Source of the DNA: Cordia subcordata | Lineage: Eukaryota; Streptophyta; Magnoliopsida; Boraginales; Cordiaceae | Assembly: GCA_028554755.1 (NCBI GenBank) | Contig: JAPTOF010000003.1 | Location: 7,835,501 to 7,899,500, forward strand | Length of the DNA: 64,000 nt | Reading direction: 5' to 3' | Shown here: one piece after another, positions 1 to 11,214 of the stretch | How the letters are laid out: every line of letters begins with the position of its first letter | Position numbering within the stretch: the first letter of the stretch is position 1 | Position numbers and translations under genes: made by a program | The notes under the pieces: model-generated | What the model was told of the DNA's origin: nothing | What the model saw: the letters and a program-made list of their open reading frames with translations, nothing else | Database searches by the model: none

Positions 1-325
1 ATGGTAAAAGAGATCAATTTACAAAAATAAATTAAGTTACCATTTATTAAATTAATTTTTCATTCTTAAAAAATAATTATCAAATCAATTACATGCTTAT
101 TTATTGCTCGAATTTCGTGTGCTTGATTTTCTAACTTATGAAAATAAAACATCATTATCAATTTGTAAACTAATTTGTTGTCCATGTTTTGTGCTTTCCC
201 CAAAGTTGGTTTTGTGCTTTCTCCAAAATTTGTACACAAATTTATCTCATAAAAAAAAATAATTGGAGGGGAGCGGGGGGGGGGGGGGCTAGGGTCCCCC
301 AAAAGCACACGTAGTTCCGTCCCTG
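1..325. mobile_element. Probable hAT-type transposon end, cut by the window edge
   Basis: The segment ends in a G-rich run (about 269-288) followed by CCCCC and the sequence GTAGTTCCGTCCCTG at 311-325. Read on the minus strand this gives CAGGGACGGAACTACG, which resembles the CAGGGGCGGAGC-like termini of plant hAT elements. The other end lies outside the window, so neither the inverted repeat partner nor the 8-bp target duplication can be checked. No coding sequence is recognisable in the AT-rich part. The family call rests on one terminus only. Confidence 0.4.
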
Positions 326-510
326 ATTATAGCAAATGTAATTGGAAAAAGAGAGTTAAAAGAGATTAAATTTGAAAGTTTAGAATGGCACAGTGTGAAG
401 AGAATTGCATTTTCAAATCGTAATCTTGGAGAAAATATTGACATTTACGAAAATATGAGAACAAAGCAAGCAATCAATCAACAGAAATGACACATTTTCA
501 AACCACCTCA

Positions 511-1378
511 TTTTCTATCAAAACAAATCCACTCATTTTTTCCCTTATTTCTAAGTGAGGAAGTATCTTAGCCATTCATCTGTAGTGTAATGATCCTAGC
601 TATCTATTTATTTGAAAATGTAGATAAGAGAGAGTATTTATGTGCCACTAATATAGCTGGCAACTTTTTGGTTCTTTTTGTCTTATCATCATTTCAACTT
701 TTGAAGGCTTAGTTGATTTAATTCATTTATCACATCATTTATGTATTTGACTTAATTACCTCACCTAACATTTTAACCAAGTTAACTAAAATGTTTACTT
801 CATGCAAGACTTCATTTTCTTTTTCACTTCAACTTTTCATCTGTAATTTTAAGAAGACAACTCTCTGAATTCAAGCCAGGTTTATTTAATTTTTCCCTTT
901 TCATTTTGGCTAAGTTCAAAAAATAGTTATGTGTGTAACATCTAAAATAAATTATGCATTTTATATTTAACTTTGATTATGCATGCAAATATTTTTTTAA
1001 TATGTAAATGAAAATTAGTAATTATTTGCATTCTCTAGATTGGTGATGAAAGCTCATGGTTAAAAAACAGGCATGAAATTGTGCTTTCTCATTCTTTAAC
1101 ATAGTTATTAAGAGATATTCTTTTTAACAAGAAGTGAAGACTAGTCTTGTCAACTGGATTGGTGATGAACTCCCATGGTTAAGGTGCTGAACACTTTTAA
1201 TTAGTCATTGGGACTCTCTAGTTATTGAACACACGATCATACAAAATGGGGAACACCAAAATATATATTGGTGAACTCTGATTCATACATTTAACCATAC
1301 TTTTAATTAACACGATCAACCTCATTCTTCTAAGGACCCAAAAATTGTCTCTGAGTTTTTTCTTTTCTTTTGGGTCAG
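511..1378 (+). repeat. Left terminal inverted repeat of the FAR1-type MULE
   Basis: About 870 bp. Its inverted partner is 3711-5711 plus 17753-18012 once the insertions are skipped. Shared landmarks are the CATGGTTAAGGTG block near 1176, the ACACCAAAATA block near 1255 and the ATTTTAACCAAGTTAA block near 771. Long TIRs of this size are typical of Mutator-like elements with FAR1-type transposases. Confidence 0.75.
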
Positions 1379-1593
1379 CGCATATTTTATTATTTCAATT
1401 CTATTAGATACATTGAATAATATGTTACAGACATATATTTTATCATTGAAATTTTTGTGTTCATTCTCGTTTAGCTTATTCTTGTAGTTTTAGCATATAT
1501 TTTAGTTTGTTTGTATGCATTGTTGACATTGAGTTTTTTTTTTTTTCACAGGTTTTACAGCTTATTATTTCTAATTTTTCACTAGATTTAAAC

Positions 1594-3060
1594 ATGGTTA
1601 GTGCATCAGAGACAACCAATGACAGTGGGAAATACAATTATGAAAATAATCATGCACCATTTATAGGTATTAATTTTGATACTTTTGAAGAAGCATATAC
1701 ATTTTATAATAATTATGGTGGAAAAGTGAGATTTAGTATCGAAGTCAAACTTGCAAAAAAGAAAAATAAGAAAGTAATAGTGACAAGTAAACTATTTGTT
1801 TGTTCAAAAGATGGTATAGAAAGGACTAATAAACAAGATTATGTTACAAAAAATCCAAGACTTGAGACAAGAATAAGATGTAGAGCATAGATAGGGGTAA
1901 AACTAGACAAATCTATTGGGAAATATGTAGTGTATAGATCTATTGATGATTTAACCATGAGGTTGTGAGGCCTGATCTTTCCTATATGCTTCCATCTTAA
2001 AGAAGAATATCTACCATAAAAGGTGAAGAAATAGGGTTAGCAGATAATTTTGGTACCCATCAATGTGAGTCTTATGACCTTATAAGAAGAGAAGTTGGTG
2101 AAAGGGATTGTGTTGGTTTTTTTAAGTGTAGATCAAAAGAATTATCTTCGTATTAGGTTTACCACTTCATCTAAAAGCTTAAGCTTGTAGAAAAGATTTG
2201 GTTATATCTATTTATTCTATTTAGCATGCCTCCTTATGTGCAGTGTGATTTATTTATAACTTGCATGTAGACAATTTAATATTTTGAAATGGTAGTGGTG
2301 AGTTTCGAGCTCATGACCTGGGCTTTGATACCATATTAGATTTACCATCTCATATAAAAGCTCAAGCTTGTAGAGCATATTTGGTTTATTATACTTAACA
2401 CTTCAAATTAAGAGACAAAAGGATTTGGTTCACGGTGAGTTAGGATGTATATTGAAATATTTCTAAGAGAAATATACTAAAAATGAATCCTTTTATTATG
2501 CCTTTCAATTAGATATGGAAGAAAAGATTACTAATATTTTTTGTATTGATGCTCAAATGATAATTGATTATGGGCATTTTGAAAATGTAGTTTCATTTGA
2601 TACCACCCACAAAACTAAAAAGGATTATTGGCCGTTTGGTGTTTTTTGGGGGTTCAATCATCATCGTGAGATTACATTTTTTGGGGCTGCTTTAATGTAT
2701 GATGAAACTACTGAATCTTTTATGTGGTTATTTGAGACATTTCTTCATGCCATGTGATGCAAGTACCCTAAAATAATCTTAATTAATCAAGATATTGTCA
2801 TGTCAAGAGCCTTAAGTGAGAATATGCCCAATACATACCATCGCCTTTGTAAGTGGCACATAATGCAAAATGTAAGAAGACATTTGTCACCTTATTTGCA
2901 TGGTGAAGGAGGAGGCTTAAGAATGTATTTGGGCTCTATTTTTTTTATGGACCAGACGAGAAATTTCAATGGATAGATGCTTGGAATCACATGTTAGATG
3001 AATATGATTTTAGAGAAAATACATGGTAAAAAATGATGTTTTAGTATGGCCATATGTGAA
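1594..3060 (+). pseudogene. FAR1/FHY3-like MULE transposase, broken
   Basis: The first block, from the ATG at 1594 to about 1890, is a FAR1 DNA-binding domain: FxTFEEAYTFYNNY followed by a lysine-rich stretch and C/R-rich end. The second block, about 2401-2930, is the MULE transposase domain. It shows the signature SFDTTHKTKKDYWPFGVF, then GFNHHREITFFGAAL, YDETTESFMWLFETFL and, after an in-frame TGA at 2755-2757, a degenerate LCKWHIMQN. Such proteins normally run to about 600-800 residues and bind and cut the element ends. Here stop codons, frameshifts and a 250-bp TRIM insertion (2151-2400) between the two domains destroy the reading frame. A T-rich tract and CAG at 1538-1550 before the first block could be a relic splice acceptor. 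No active product is expected. Confidence 0.82.
2151..2400 (-). mobile_element. TRIM (terminal-repeat retrotransposon in miniature)
   Basis: Two very short direct repeats, 2151-2226 and 2334-2400 (76 and 67 bp, both starting TATTAGRTTTACC on the plus strand), flank about 107 bp of non-coding DNA. On the minus strand the repeat begins TGTTAAG. It is followed directly by TGGTATCAAAGCC (2321-2333), a primer-binding site close to the initiator Met-tRNA complement. A purine-rich AAGGAGGCA tract sits next to the other repeat. Flanks CTTCG (2146-2150) and CTTCA (2401-2405) look like a 5-bp target duplication with one change. Deleting it rejoins the FAR1 transposase text on both sides. It encodes nothing and would depend on enzymes of another element. 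Confidence 0.75.
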
Positions 3061-3710
3061 ACAATATTGTTTAACTGGGATGAAGAGCACACAACTAATT
3101 GTCAGAGGAAGAGGAATGTAGAGAAAAAAATATTTCATTTGACTTGCTTAGGAATGCAAAAGTACAAGCCTATTTATAGGTGCAAAAAAAGGCTCTTGAC
3201 ATTACAATCATAAAGTAAATATGACTTCTAAACTTCCTAAGTACAATGTAAAACATGACTCCTAGACTTCCCTAGTTAATTAGCCATAAAGCCAAAAAAA
3301 CATACTAAGAGACCTACTAATAATCTTTCTAGTTAAATGCATCATAAAATGCCTTTAGATAGAATGAACATGGCCATCGGTAAACCAAAAGACGCATGTA
3401 TCTAGTCACACTTGAATTTCTAATTATTTTCAACATTGATGAGAGCAACTATGCTTCCATGAAGAAATATTTGCGGCCAAAGTATAATTTTGCTTAGTTT
3501 TTCACTTAATTTGAGAGCTTCCTCGAAGGAAAACAATACAAAGAGTATGATGCAAATTATAATTTGACTTAATAAATTGGTCAAACATGGTAATATTAAG
3601 TGGTCCGAGACAAATGCTAATAGTTGGCCATGATAAAGATTTTGCACAAATTTTCATATGTTATATTATATGTTCAACGTGTTTAATAGGATTAAAACAA
3701 TCAAATATGT

Positions 3711-5711
3711 TTTGACCCGTAAAAAAGAAAAAAACTCAAATAATTTTTTATCCTTAAAAGGACAAGGATGATTGTGTTAATCAAAAGTATGGTTCAACAT
3801 ATGAATCGAAGTTCACTAGAGTTCACCAATATGTATTTTGGTGTTTCTCAATCTGCACTTTGGTGTGTTAAATAATTAAAGAGTCCCAATGGATAATTAA
3901 AGGTGTCCATCACCTTAACCATGGGCGCTCATCACTAGTCCAATGGACTATACTAGTCTTCACTTGTTGCAAAAAGAAAGCTCTTAATAAGGAAGCTTAT
4001 ACTGTGCACCCGTAAGTGCACCTGCGGCTATGTATTTTACGCGCTACATAAGTGTTTCTTCCCTTTTTTTTTTGCTTACAATTCTCTCCTCTCTCATCTC
4101 TATCGTAACATCTCCAATTCAAATCCAAATCTCACAAACCCTAACTGTACTTGTTCAATTCAATTTTTTTTCAATAACTAAACAAATACTATAAATCAAA
4201 ATCGTAGATTGAATCTAATAAATGATGGAAGCAACAACATTTAAAAGATTTGAAAACATCGAATCGGAAGCAACAACATCGAAAGGATTTAAAAACATCA
4301 AATTCGAAGCAAAACTAGTACTGAATTTATGTATATGCTTACGTATTTCTACTGATATGTTAAATGCAAATGCAACTAATTTCAATTATAAATAGATATT
4401 TTCATGAATAATATACTACTAAATAAATAATAATAGTCTACAGAACAAATTCTTATAAAACATTGAACAAACAATAATATGCTATTACTACTGAATAAAT
4501 AATAATAACCTACTAAACAAACAGCTATAGAATACTGAACAAACAATAATTAGTTGCAGAACAAACAGTTATAGAGTATTAAACAAACAATAATAGATTA
4601 CAGACTACCGAACAAACAGTTTTAGAACACTAAACAAATAATAATAGGTTATAGACTACTGAGCAAACAGTTATAGAGTACTAAACAAACAAATATGGAA
4701 CACTGAACAAATAATAATTGTTTACTGAACAAATAATTGTGGAATACTGAACAAATAATAATAGGCACTAAACAAACAGTTATAAAGCACTGAACAAGCA
4801 ATAATAGGTTACAGAATAAACAGTTATAGAAAACTGGCCAAACAATAATAGACTATTGAATAAATACCAATCCTTCAAATATACATATATGTATACAACC
4901 ATCAGAACCAATTGTTACTAAGATGCAACACATTAATCGATTGCATTTACCACCATTTTTCGATATCAATCCAATCAACTGTTAATAATATCAAACCATC
5001 AACCTGTTAGCAATATCAAAAAATAATATTAACACAAATCAACTATCAAAATAGAGAAAGAAAGAAAGAGAGAAAATAGAAAAAAAGAGAAAGAGAGAAG
5101 AAAAGAGACGTACAGAGAGAGAGAGAGATAGGAAAGATTTATAGAGAGAGAGATAGGAGAGATGTATATGAAAAGAGATAAGAGAGATGTAGAGAGAAAG
5201 AGAATATAGAGATTGAGATTTAAAGAGATAAATGGCTCTTCATTTTTTTTTAATATGTATATATATATGCATGTGTGTTAACATACCTTATTTTTAATAT
5301 GTATAAATAAAAGTGCACTTTATTGAAGGTGCACCTTATAATTTGCCTCTTAATAACTATGTTCCAAAATGAGAAAGCACACATTGATGCCTATTCTTTT
5401 AACCATGGGCATTTATCACCGGTCCAAAGAATGCAAATGTATTATTAATTTTCAATTGCATGTTAGAAAAATATTTGCAAATATTATCAAACTTAACTAT
5501 AAAATGCATAGTTTATTTTAGTAAATTTTTATTCCATACATAATCACTAATTTTTTAACTTAGCCAAAATAGAAAAGGAAAAAAAAATTAAATAAACCTC
5601 GCTTGAATTCATAAAGTTGTCTTCTTAAATTGCAGATGAGAGGTTGAAGTGAAAAAAAAATGAAGTCTTGCATGAAGTAAACGATATAATTAACTTGGTT
5701 AAAATATTAAG
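3711..5711 (-). repeat. Right terminal inverted repeat of the FAR1-type MULE, inner part (interrupted)
   Basis: Inverted copy of roughly 745-1378. The copy is split by the element at 3991-5347, with the repeat running from 3990 straight into 5348 apart from the duplicated 9 bp. The remainder of this arm continues at 17753-18012, beyond the second MULE. Confidence 0.75.
3991..5347. mobile_element. Non-autonomous Mutator-like element inside the MULE repeat arm
   Basis: It is flanked by a perfect 9-bp duplication, TCTTAATAA, at 3982-3990 and 5348-5356. The left end reads GGAAGCTTATACTGTGCACC and the inverted right end GGCAAATTATAAGGTGCACC, so the termini are imperfect inverted repeats. A 9-bp duplication is the Mutator hallmark. 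The interior has no ORF of note. About 4400-4870 is a degenerate array built from ACTGAACAAACAATAATAG and ACAGTTATAGA words. About 5040-5230 is a purine-rich GAGAGA tract. It must have inserted after the outer MULE, because it sits within one of that element's arms. Confidence 0.75.
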
Positions 5712-5719
5712 GGGTAAAA

Positions 5720-7246
5720 TGAAGGAATTTTGCAAAAATTTTCACTAATTCTTCCAGGATCAGGCTCTTGTAAATTAAAAATTTCACAAAGAACATGATT
5801 AGTACTTGGATATTCGTGACACGAATATGTGTTCTTGACAAGTAGCCTTGCGGAACCTTGATCTTCCTCCTCTTCGTACACCGCCAAGAAATAATGATGG
5901 AGGCTAGGGTTTTTAAGGGAGGAGGAATATTTTTTTTTTGTAGGAAAAACTGAAAAACCCTCTATAAAAATACATACAATACCTCTCCTTTTATAGAACA
6001 AAAGGAGTTGGGATTTCATAAGTCCCACGCTCATTTCCTTCAACCTAATTGGGCCCAAACCTTTTAACCCAATTATAAATTAAATCTCTATTTAATTTTT
6101 AACCCATTTAACCCAAGATTTAATTCATGCCACATTTTCTATGCTAGCAGAAAATAGATGAAATGAAATCCGTGAACTTTTAATAATTAATATTAAATAT
6201 TTAATTTCTAATTAAATATTGAAATACACTAATTATTAATTCCTTTATTTAATTCACAATTAAATATGGAATATTTAATTCTCAATTAAATATATTAGAC
6301 CAATCCATCAATAAAATTCTTAACCTTTTGCGTGACTCCATAGGTTCAAACTTAAGCCGATAATACAAGGACAATCTCTGTACTAATTGGAGATACCGTC
6401 TAGCAACGGTTCCCAGCGTCCGGATAAGTTAAAAAATTACAAGACAACTATCAATGAACCTGGGCACTATGGCATATCCCCTATGACCCTCGATATTTCG
6501 AAACAACCTTAGGAGAATGGTTAACTATCAAACCCCTAATTAGTTATTCCGTATTAAGTCCTAATCTTGTCATAACTTATCACGACATGTCTCCGTGACA
6601 CATCATGTAGAAAGCTTTGGCCAAAGACTTAACAAGTTTGGACTAGGTGGAACATCATTCTCCCAATACCTGGAGTAGGTCAATCCCATCTTGTCCTGCA
6701 CATTGGCTTCACGACACTTGCTCATACCCAGTAACCTTTCGTCACCAAATTGGAAATTCGGGTAGTCCGGCACCAAAGTACGAGGAGTAATTCGCACGCA
6801 TCTATGGCAGTCTCAGGTTGAAGGGAATACTACAACCATGTACACCACAAGCAATCCTTTGACAATAGGGTAAGTACCATAGAATGCTTGTAAACGAGTC
6901 ATGTTCAGTAAGCGTGTCTCCATATCTTACCTGTGTGTCACACCGGTGTCTCAACACCCACTAGTCATGAGGAAGACCAACCCATGTGACAAACAATAAC
7001 CTCTACTTGAAGGAATTGATGTCCTAGTACCAATTCCATCATTCAGTTACGAACAAATTTTTAAGAACAATCAGACCATGCCTCATTCACATGATCCCAC
7101 ACAATTGTTCTAAGGAACTACATCATGATCAAAATAAGAGAAGATGGTGCGATATGATGTAATGGCCAAATATTATTAACATAACTCGTGTGTAAACAAT
7201 TCTAGAAATACAATAGATGGCTGACTTTAGGACACTATTCCTAACA
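5720..7246 (-). repeat. 3' LTR of the copia element
   Basis: It starts TGAAGGAATTTTGC and ends ATTCCTAACA on the plus strand. Its partner is 13976-15470. On the minus strand a TATA box CTATAAAAGG lies at 5987-5996 and the 5' terminus is TGTTAGGAATAG. ORF-like stretches here (for example around 5699-6058 and 6603-6797) are repeated in the other LTR and are not genes. Confidence 0.92.
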
Positions 7247-7259
7247 ATCTCCCACTTGG
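7247..7259 (-). other. Polypurine tract of the copia element
   Basis: Minus-strand text CCAAGTGGGAGAT directly abuts the 3' LTR terminus TGTTAGG. This is where plus-strand DNA synthesis would be primed. It also directly follows the last codons of the RNase H region. Confidence 0.85.
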
Positions 7260-7260
7260 A

Positions 7261-8784
7261 CTAAAGCCAGTCAGATCTATATCCTATGCCTATCTTCTGT
7301 CCATGTGAATCGAACTCCTTGACCCCGAGGGCCTTAGTAAATGGGTCAGCCAAGTTCTCTTTACTGTCGATCTTCTGCAGAATGACATCATCTCTAACTA
7401 TGATCTCTCGAATCAGGTGGTAACATCTCAGCACATGTTTGGCTTTCTTGTGGAATCGAGGTTCCTTCTCTTGAGCAATGGCACCAGTACTATCGCTAAA
7501 GATTGTGACTGGACCAGCTAAGTCAGGAACAACCCCAAGTTCAGTGATGAATTTCTTGAGCCAAACTGCTTCCTTTGCTGCATCAGACGCTGTTAAGTAT
7601 TCCGCCTCACAGACAGAATCAACCACGGTATGTTGCTTGGAACTTTTCCAGCAAATAGCTTCACCATTTAAGGTAAACATGAACCCAGACACGCTTTTAC
7701 TATCATCCTTATTTGACTGGAAACTAGAATCAGTGTAACCTACTAGTTTCATGCCAGAACCCCCATAGACGAGCCATAAGTCTTTAGTATTTCTTAAATA
7801 CTTAAGGATGGTTTTTACCACTTGCCAATGTCTCTCACCAGGATCAGATTGATATCTACTAACCACTCCTAAGGAGTAAGCCACATCAGGCCTCGTACAT
7901 GTCATAGCATACATGATAGATCCTATTGCTGAAGCATAAGGGACTCTACTTATACGCTCTCTTTCCTGAGGAGTTGAGGGACTATCCCTCTTGGAGAGAA
8001 AAATTCCATGGCTTATTGGAAGATAGCCCCTTTTGGAATTTTCCATGTTGAACCTTTTCAACACGGTGTCAATATACGTGGATTGGGACAATCCTAACAA
8101 TCTTTTAGATCTATCTCTATAGATTTTGATCTCAAGGATATAGGAAGCTTCTCCTAGATCCTTCATGGAGAATTGGGACAAAAGCCATAACTTCATATTT
8201 TGTAATGCGGGGATATCATTTCCTATAAGAAGAATGTCATCCACATACAATACAAAGAATGTGACCACATGTCCATTAGCCCATTTATAAATGCAAGGCT
8301 CTTCTTCGTTCTTAACGAAACCATATGTTTTAACAACTTTGTCAAAACGTATGTTCCAACTCCGAGAAGCTTGCTTAAGTCCATAGATGGACTTCTGAAA
8401 CACTCTAGACTCATCTGTAGATATGAACCCTTCAGGTTTTGTCATATACACTTCCTCTTCTAGCTCACCATTAAGGAAAGCTGTTTTAACATCCATTTGC
8501 CAGATCTCATAGTCTAAGTGTGCAGCTATAGCAAGCATAATGCAAACTGACTTAAGCATCACTACAGGGGAAAAAGTTTTGTCATAGTCAATACCATGAC
8601 ATTGCCGATATGCCTTAGCAACCAAACGGGCTTTGTAGGTCTTCACCTTTCCATCCGCTCCTCACTTTCGTTTGAAAACCCATTTATACCCAATAGGTTT
8701 AATCCCTTCAGGTGGATCAACTAATGTCCACACATTATTAATTTTCATGGATTCCATTTCAGATTCCATGGCCTTAAGCCATTC
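7261..8784 (-). pseudogene. Copia reverse transcriptase and RNase H region
   Basis: An open stretch of 461 codons (7261-8646) carries the reverse transcriptase core: ARLVAK near the start, MDVKTAFLNG, then the catalytic YVDDILLIGN motif. It continues into the RNase H domain, with YTDSSFQ, CEAEYLTASDAAKEA and the copia tail ADPFTKAL. The frame continues upstream to 8784 through KPIGYKWVFKRK-type sequence and is interrupted by in-frame stops at about 8661 (TGA) and at 8785 (TAA). The 461-codon piece is therefore well preserved, but the polyprotein is broken. It would copy the element RNA into DNA in virus-like particles. Confidence 0.9.
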
Positions 8785-9871
8785 TTATGAGTCTTGCCTT
8801 TGCATGGCATCCATATAGGTGATCGGATCCTCGTCATTCTTATTTTGGTCGATAGGATCACCGTCTCGAACCAAGAATCCATACCTAGTTGGTTGACGAG
8901 GTACTCTACTAGATCTCCTAAGTGATGCCTCTATAGTAGCTTCAAGATCTGGTTCTCTAACCTCATCCTGTCCTGTATGTTCAACTGAAGGTGTCTGTAC
9001 TTCACCAAGGTCAATAGTAGAGGTAGTTCTCTTTTGTTCAAGAAACTCTTTCTCTAGAAAGACTGCTCTAGCAGCAACAAACACCTTTTGTTCTTCATCA
9101 TGATAGAAGTAGTATCCTTTAGACTCTCTAGGGCATCCTACAAATCTATATTTGTCAGATTTTGGTTGTAGCTTATCAGTCTGAAGACACTTGACGTATG
9201 CCGAACACCTCCAAACCTTAAGGTAAGAGAGTACTGGTCTATGACCATGCCACATCTCATATGGTGTCTTTTCCACTGACTTGCTAGGTATTTTATTCAG
9301 CACATGTGCGGCTGTCTCAAGAGCATATCCCCAAAAGGATATAGGCAGATCTGTGTGTCCCATCATGGATTGAACCATGTCTAACAGTGTTTGATTTCTC
9401 CTTTTATATACACTATTATGTTGTGGTGTACCTGGAGGAGTCCATTGCGAGAGAATCCCATTCTCTTCTAGGTAACTTAAAAACTCATTAGAAAAATATT
9501 CTCCTCCATGATCAGATCATAGGATCTTAATACACTTTCTAGTTTGTTTTTCTACCTCACTCTTGTATCTCTTGAACATTTCAAAAGACTCTGATTTATG
9601 TCTCATCAAATAGACATATCCATCTCTAGATAGGTCATCTATGAATGCAATGAAGTAAGAATACTCACCTCTAGCACTAGTGTTCATGGGCCCACAGACA
9701 TCGGTATGTATAAGGCCGAAGAGTTCTATAGCTCTATCACCTTTTCCAGTAAAAGGGGATTTGGTCATTTTTCCAAGTAGACAAGACTCACAAGTCTGTA
9801 GTGATTCAAGATCACTAATGTCAAGAAACCCTTCCTTGACCAACTTGTTAATCCTATCTTTATTAATATGA
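8785..9871 (-). pseudogene. Copia integrase region
   Basis: Upstream part (9517-9843): the end of the HHCC zinc module (CESCLLGK) and the core with IHTDVCGPM and FIDDLSRDGYVYL, giving the first two catalytic aspartates. A TGA at 9517-9519 replaces the arginine codon of the R-S-D-H-G-G-E-Y motif, just before the catalytic glutamate. The downstream part (8785-9378) continues in the same frame with the PISFWGYALETAAHVLNK and TPYEMWHG segments that close the domain. The two parts are one ancestral reading frame with point stops. Its role would be integration of the DNA copy. Confidence 0.88.
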
Positions 9872-10430
9872 CCAAGTCTACAGTGCCAAAGATATATCTG
9901 AAGTAGTTTCTATTTTGGGACATTTATTACTAACATGCAAGATGTGCACAGGCTGTGTCAAAATATGAATCCCATGTTCCAATCGTCCGATAAAAACATA
10001 AACATTATTCAAAATAATGTCAATTCCATTATTAGAAATTCTAAAGAAATATCCATCTTGGGCTAATAGCCCAATTGAAATAATGTTCAAAACAAAATCC
10101 GAACAAAAGAAAACATCAGAAAGACTTAAGTTCATAGAATTGATAGCTAGAGATAAACACCTTAACGCTAGTACTGGAACAAGATTCCCATGGCCAACGC
10201 TCAGGTATCGCTCTCTGTCTTTGAACTTCCTACTGACCTGTAGCCCCTGCAACGAATTGCAAATATGATAAGGACTGCCTGTATCTAATACATAGGTAGT
10301 AGAGTCTATGACACTAGTTGCATGGAGTAATCATATATGTACCTTGCTGAGGAACCTGCTGCTTTCTTCTAGGCCTGTTTGGATTTAAGGACGCCAGATA
10401 CTGAGGACAATTCCTCTTCCAGTGTCCAAG
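9872..10430 (-). pseudogene. Copia protease and pre-integrase region
   Basis: The aspartic protease active site reads VLDTGSPYHIC on the minus strand, with DTGS encoded at 10274-10285. The frame runs on through LSLSDVFFCSDFVLNIISI and ends at a stop at 9878. The LWHCRLGH histidine motif of the pre-integrase module is in another frame near 9890, so a frameshift lies there. The enzyme would cut the gag-pol polyprotein. Confidence 0.8.
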
Positions 10431-11214
10431 CTACTTGCAAAAGAAACACTCTGCTTGGCTCTTATCAACCTTTTGCTTGCAGGCTTGGTTTTGCTACTGT
10501 GTGGGTTTCTTAATCCCACCTCGAGCTTTGGATGCATTTTTGTTCTTCTTTTTGCCTTTCTTAAAACCTTTGCATCTTAAGAGAGGCACCTCCCATTACA
10601 TTAACAGGCTTTCTTAGGAGCAAGTTATCTTTCTCAAAGGTTTGTAATAGTCCTAGTAGCCCTTGGTAGTTAACAATAGGCTTATTCATCTTGAACTGAT
10701 TCAAGAAAGGGAGAAAAGATGGAGGCAGCAAGTTAAGAATGGCATCCTTGCCAAGCTGTTCCTGAAGTGGAAAGCCTAGCTTAGCCAACTTCTCAATGTT
10801 TTCTGTCATGTACAATATATGATCAGTAACTGATATGCCTTCCTTCATCTTAACGCCAAAAATAGCACATGAGGTTCTATGTCTTTCAGCATCATCCAAT
10901 GTGCCAAACGACTTATTCAATGCTTAAATGATAGCCTCAGGCTACGAATCCTCAAACTTGCAACAAAACTCGTCATTCATTGCCACCCTCATAATGCAGC
11001 GAACTGTTACTCTATCATCAAGCCATTTTTTATAGCGTCTGTGATCCACTGCAGGTGCATTAGCAGCAGGCTCCGCAGGTGCTGGATCAGTAAGAACATA
11101 CAAGATACGTTCATGTTCAAGCACAATGCGCAACCTGCGATACCAACTATCAAAGTTGGGCCCAGTGAGCTTCTCATTATCCAATAGTGATCTTAAAGAC
11201 AACGTGTTAGCCAT
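10431..11214 (-). pseudogene. Copia gag (UBN2-type capsid and zinc knuckle)
   Basis: The start codon is at 11214 (MANTLSLRSLLDNEKLTG), with the usual copia gag opening GPNFDSWYRRLRIVL. The capsid-type domain continues at 10561-10920 (TSCAIFGVKMKEGISVTDHI and LGKDAILNLLPPSF). A frame break lies near 10940. The CCHC zinc knuckle (CFFC, then H and C) is visible at about 10400-10450, but a TAG at 10431-10433 falls between its second cysteine and the histidine. It would package the element RNA. Confidence 0.85.
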
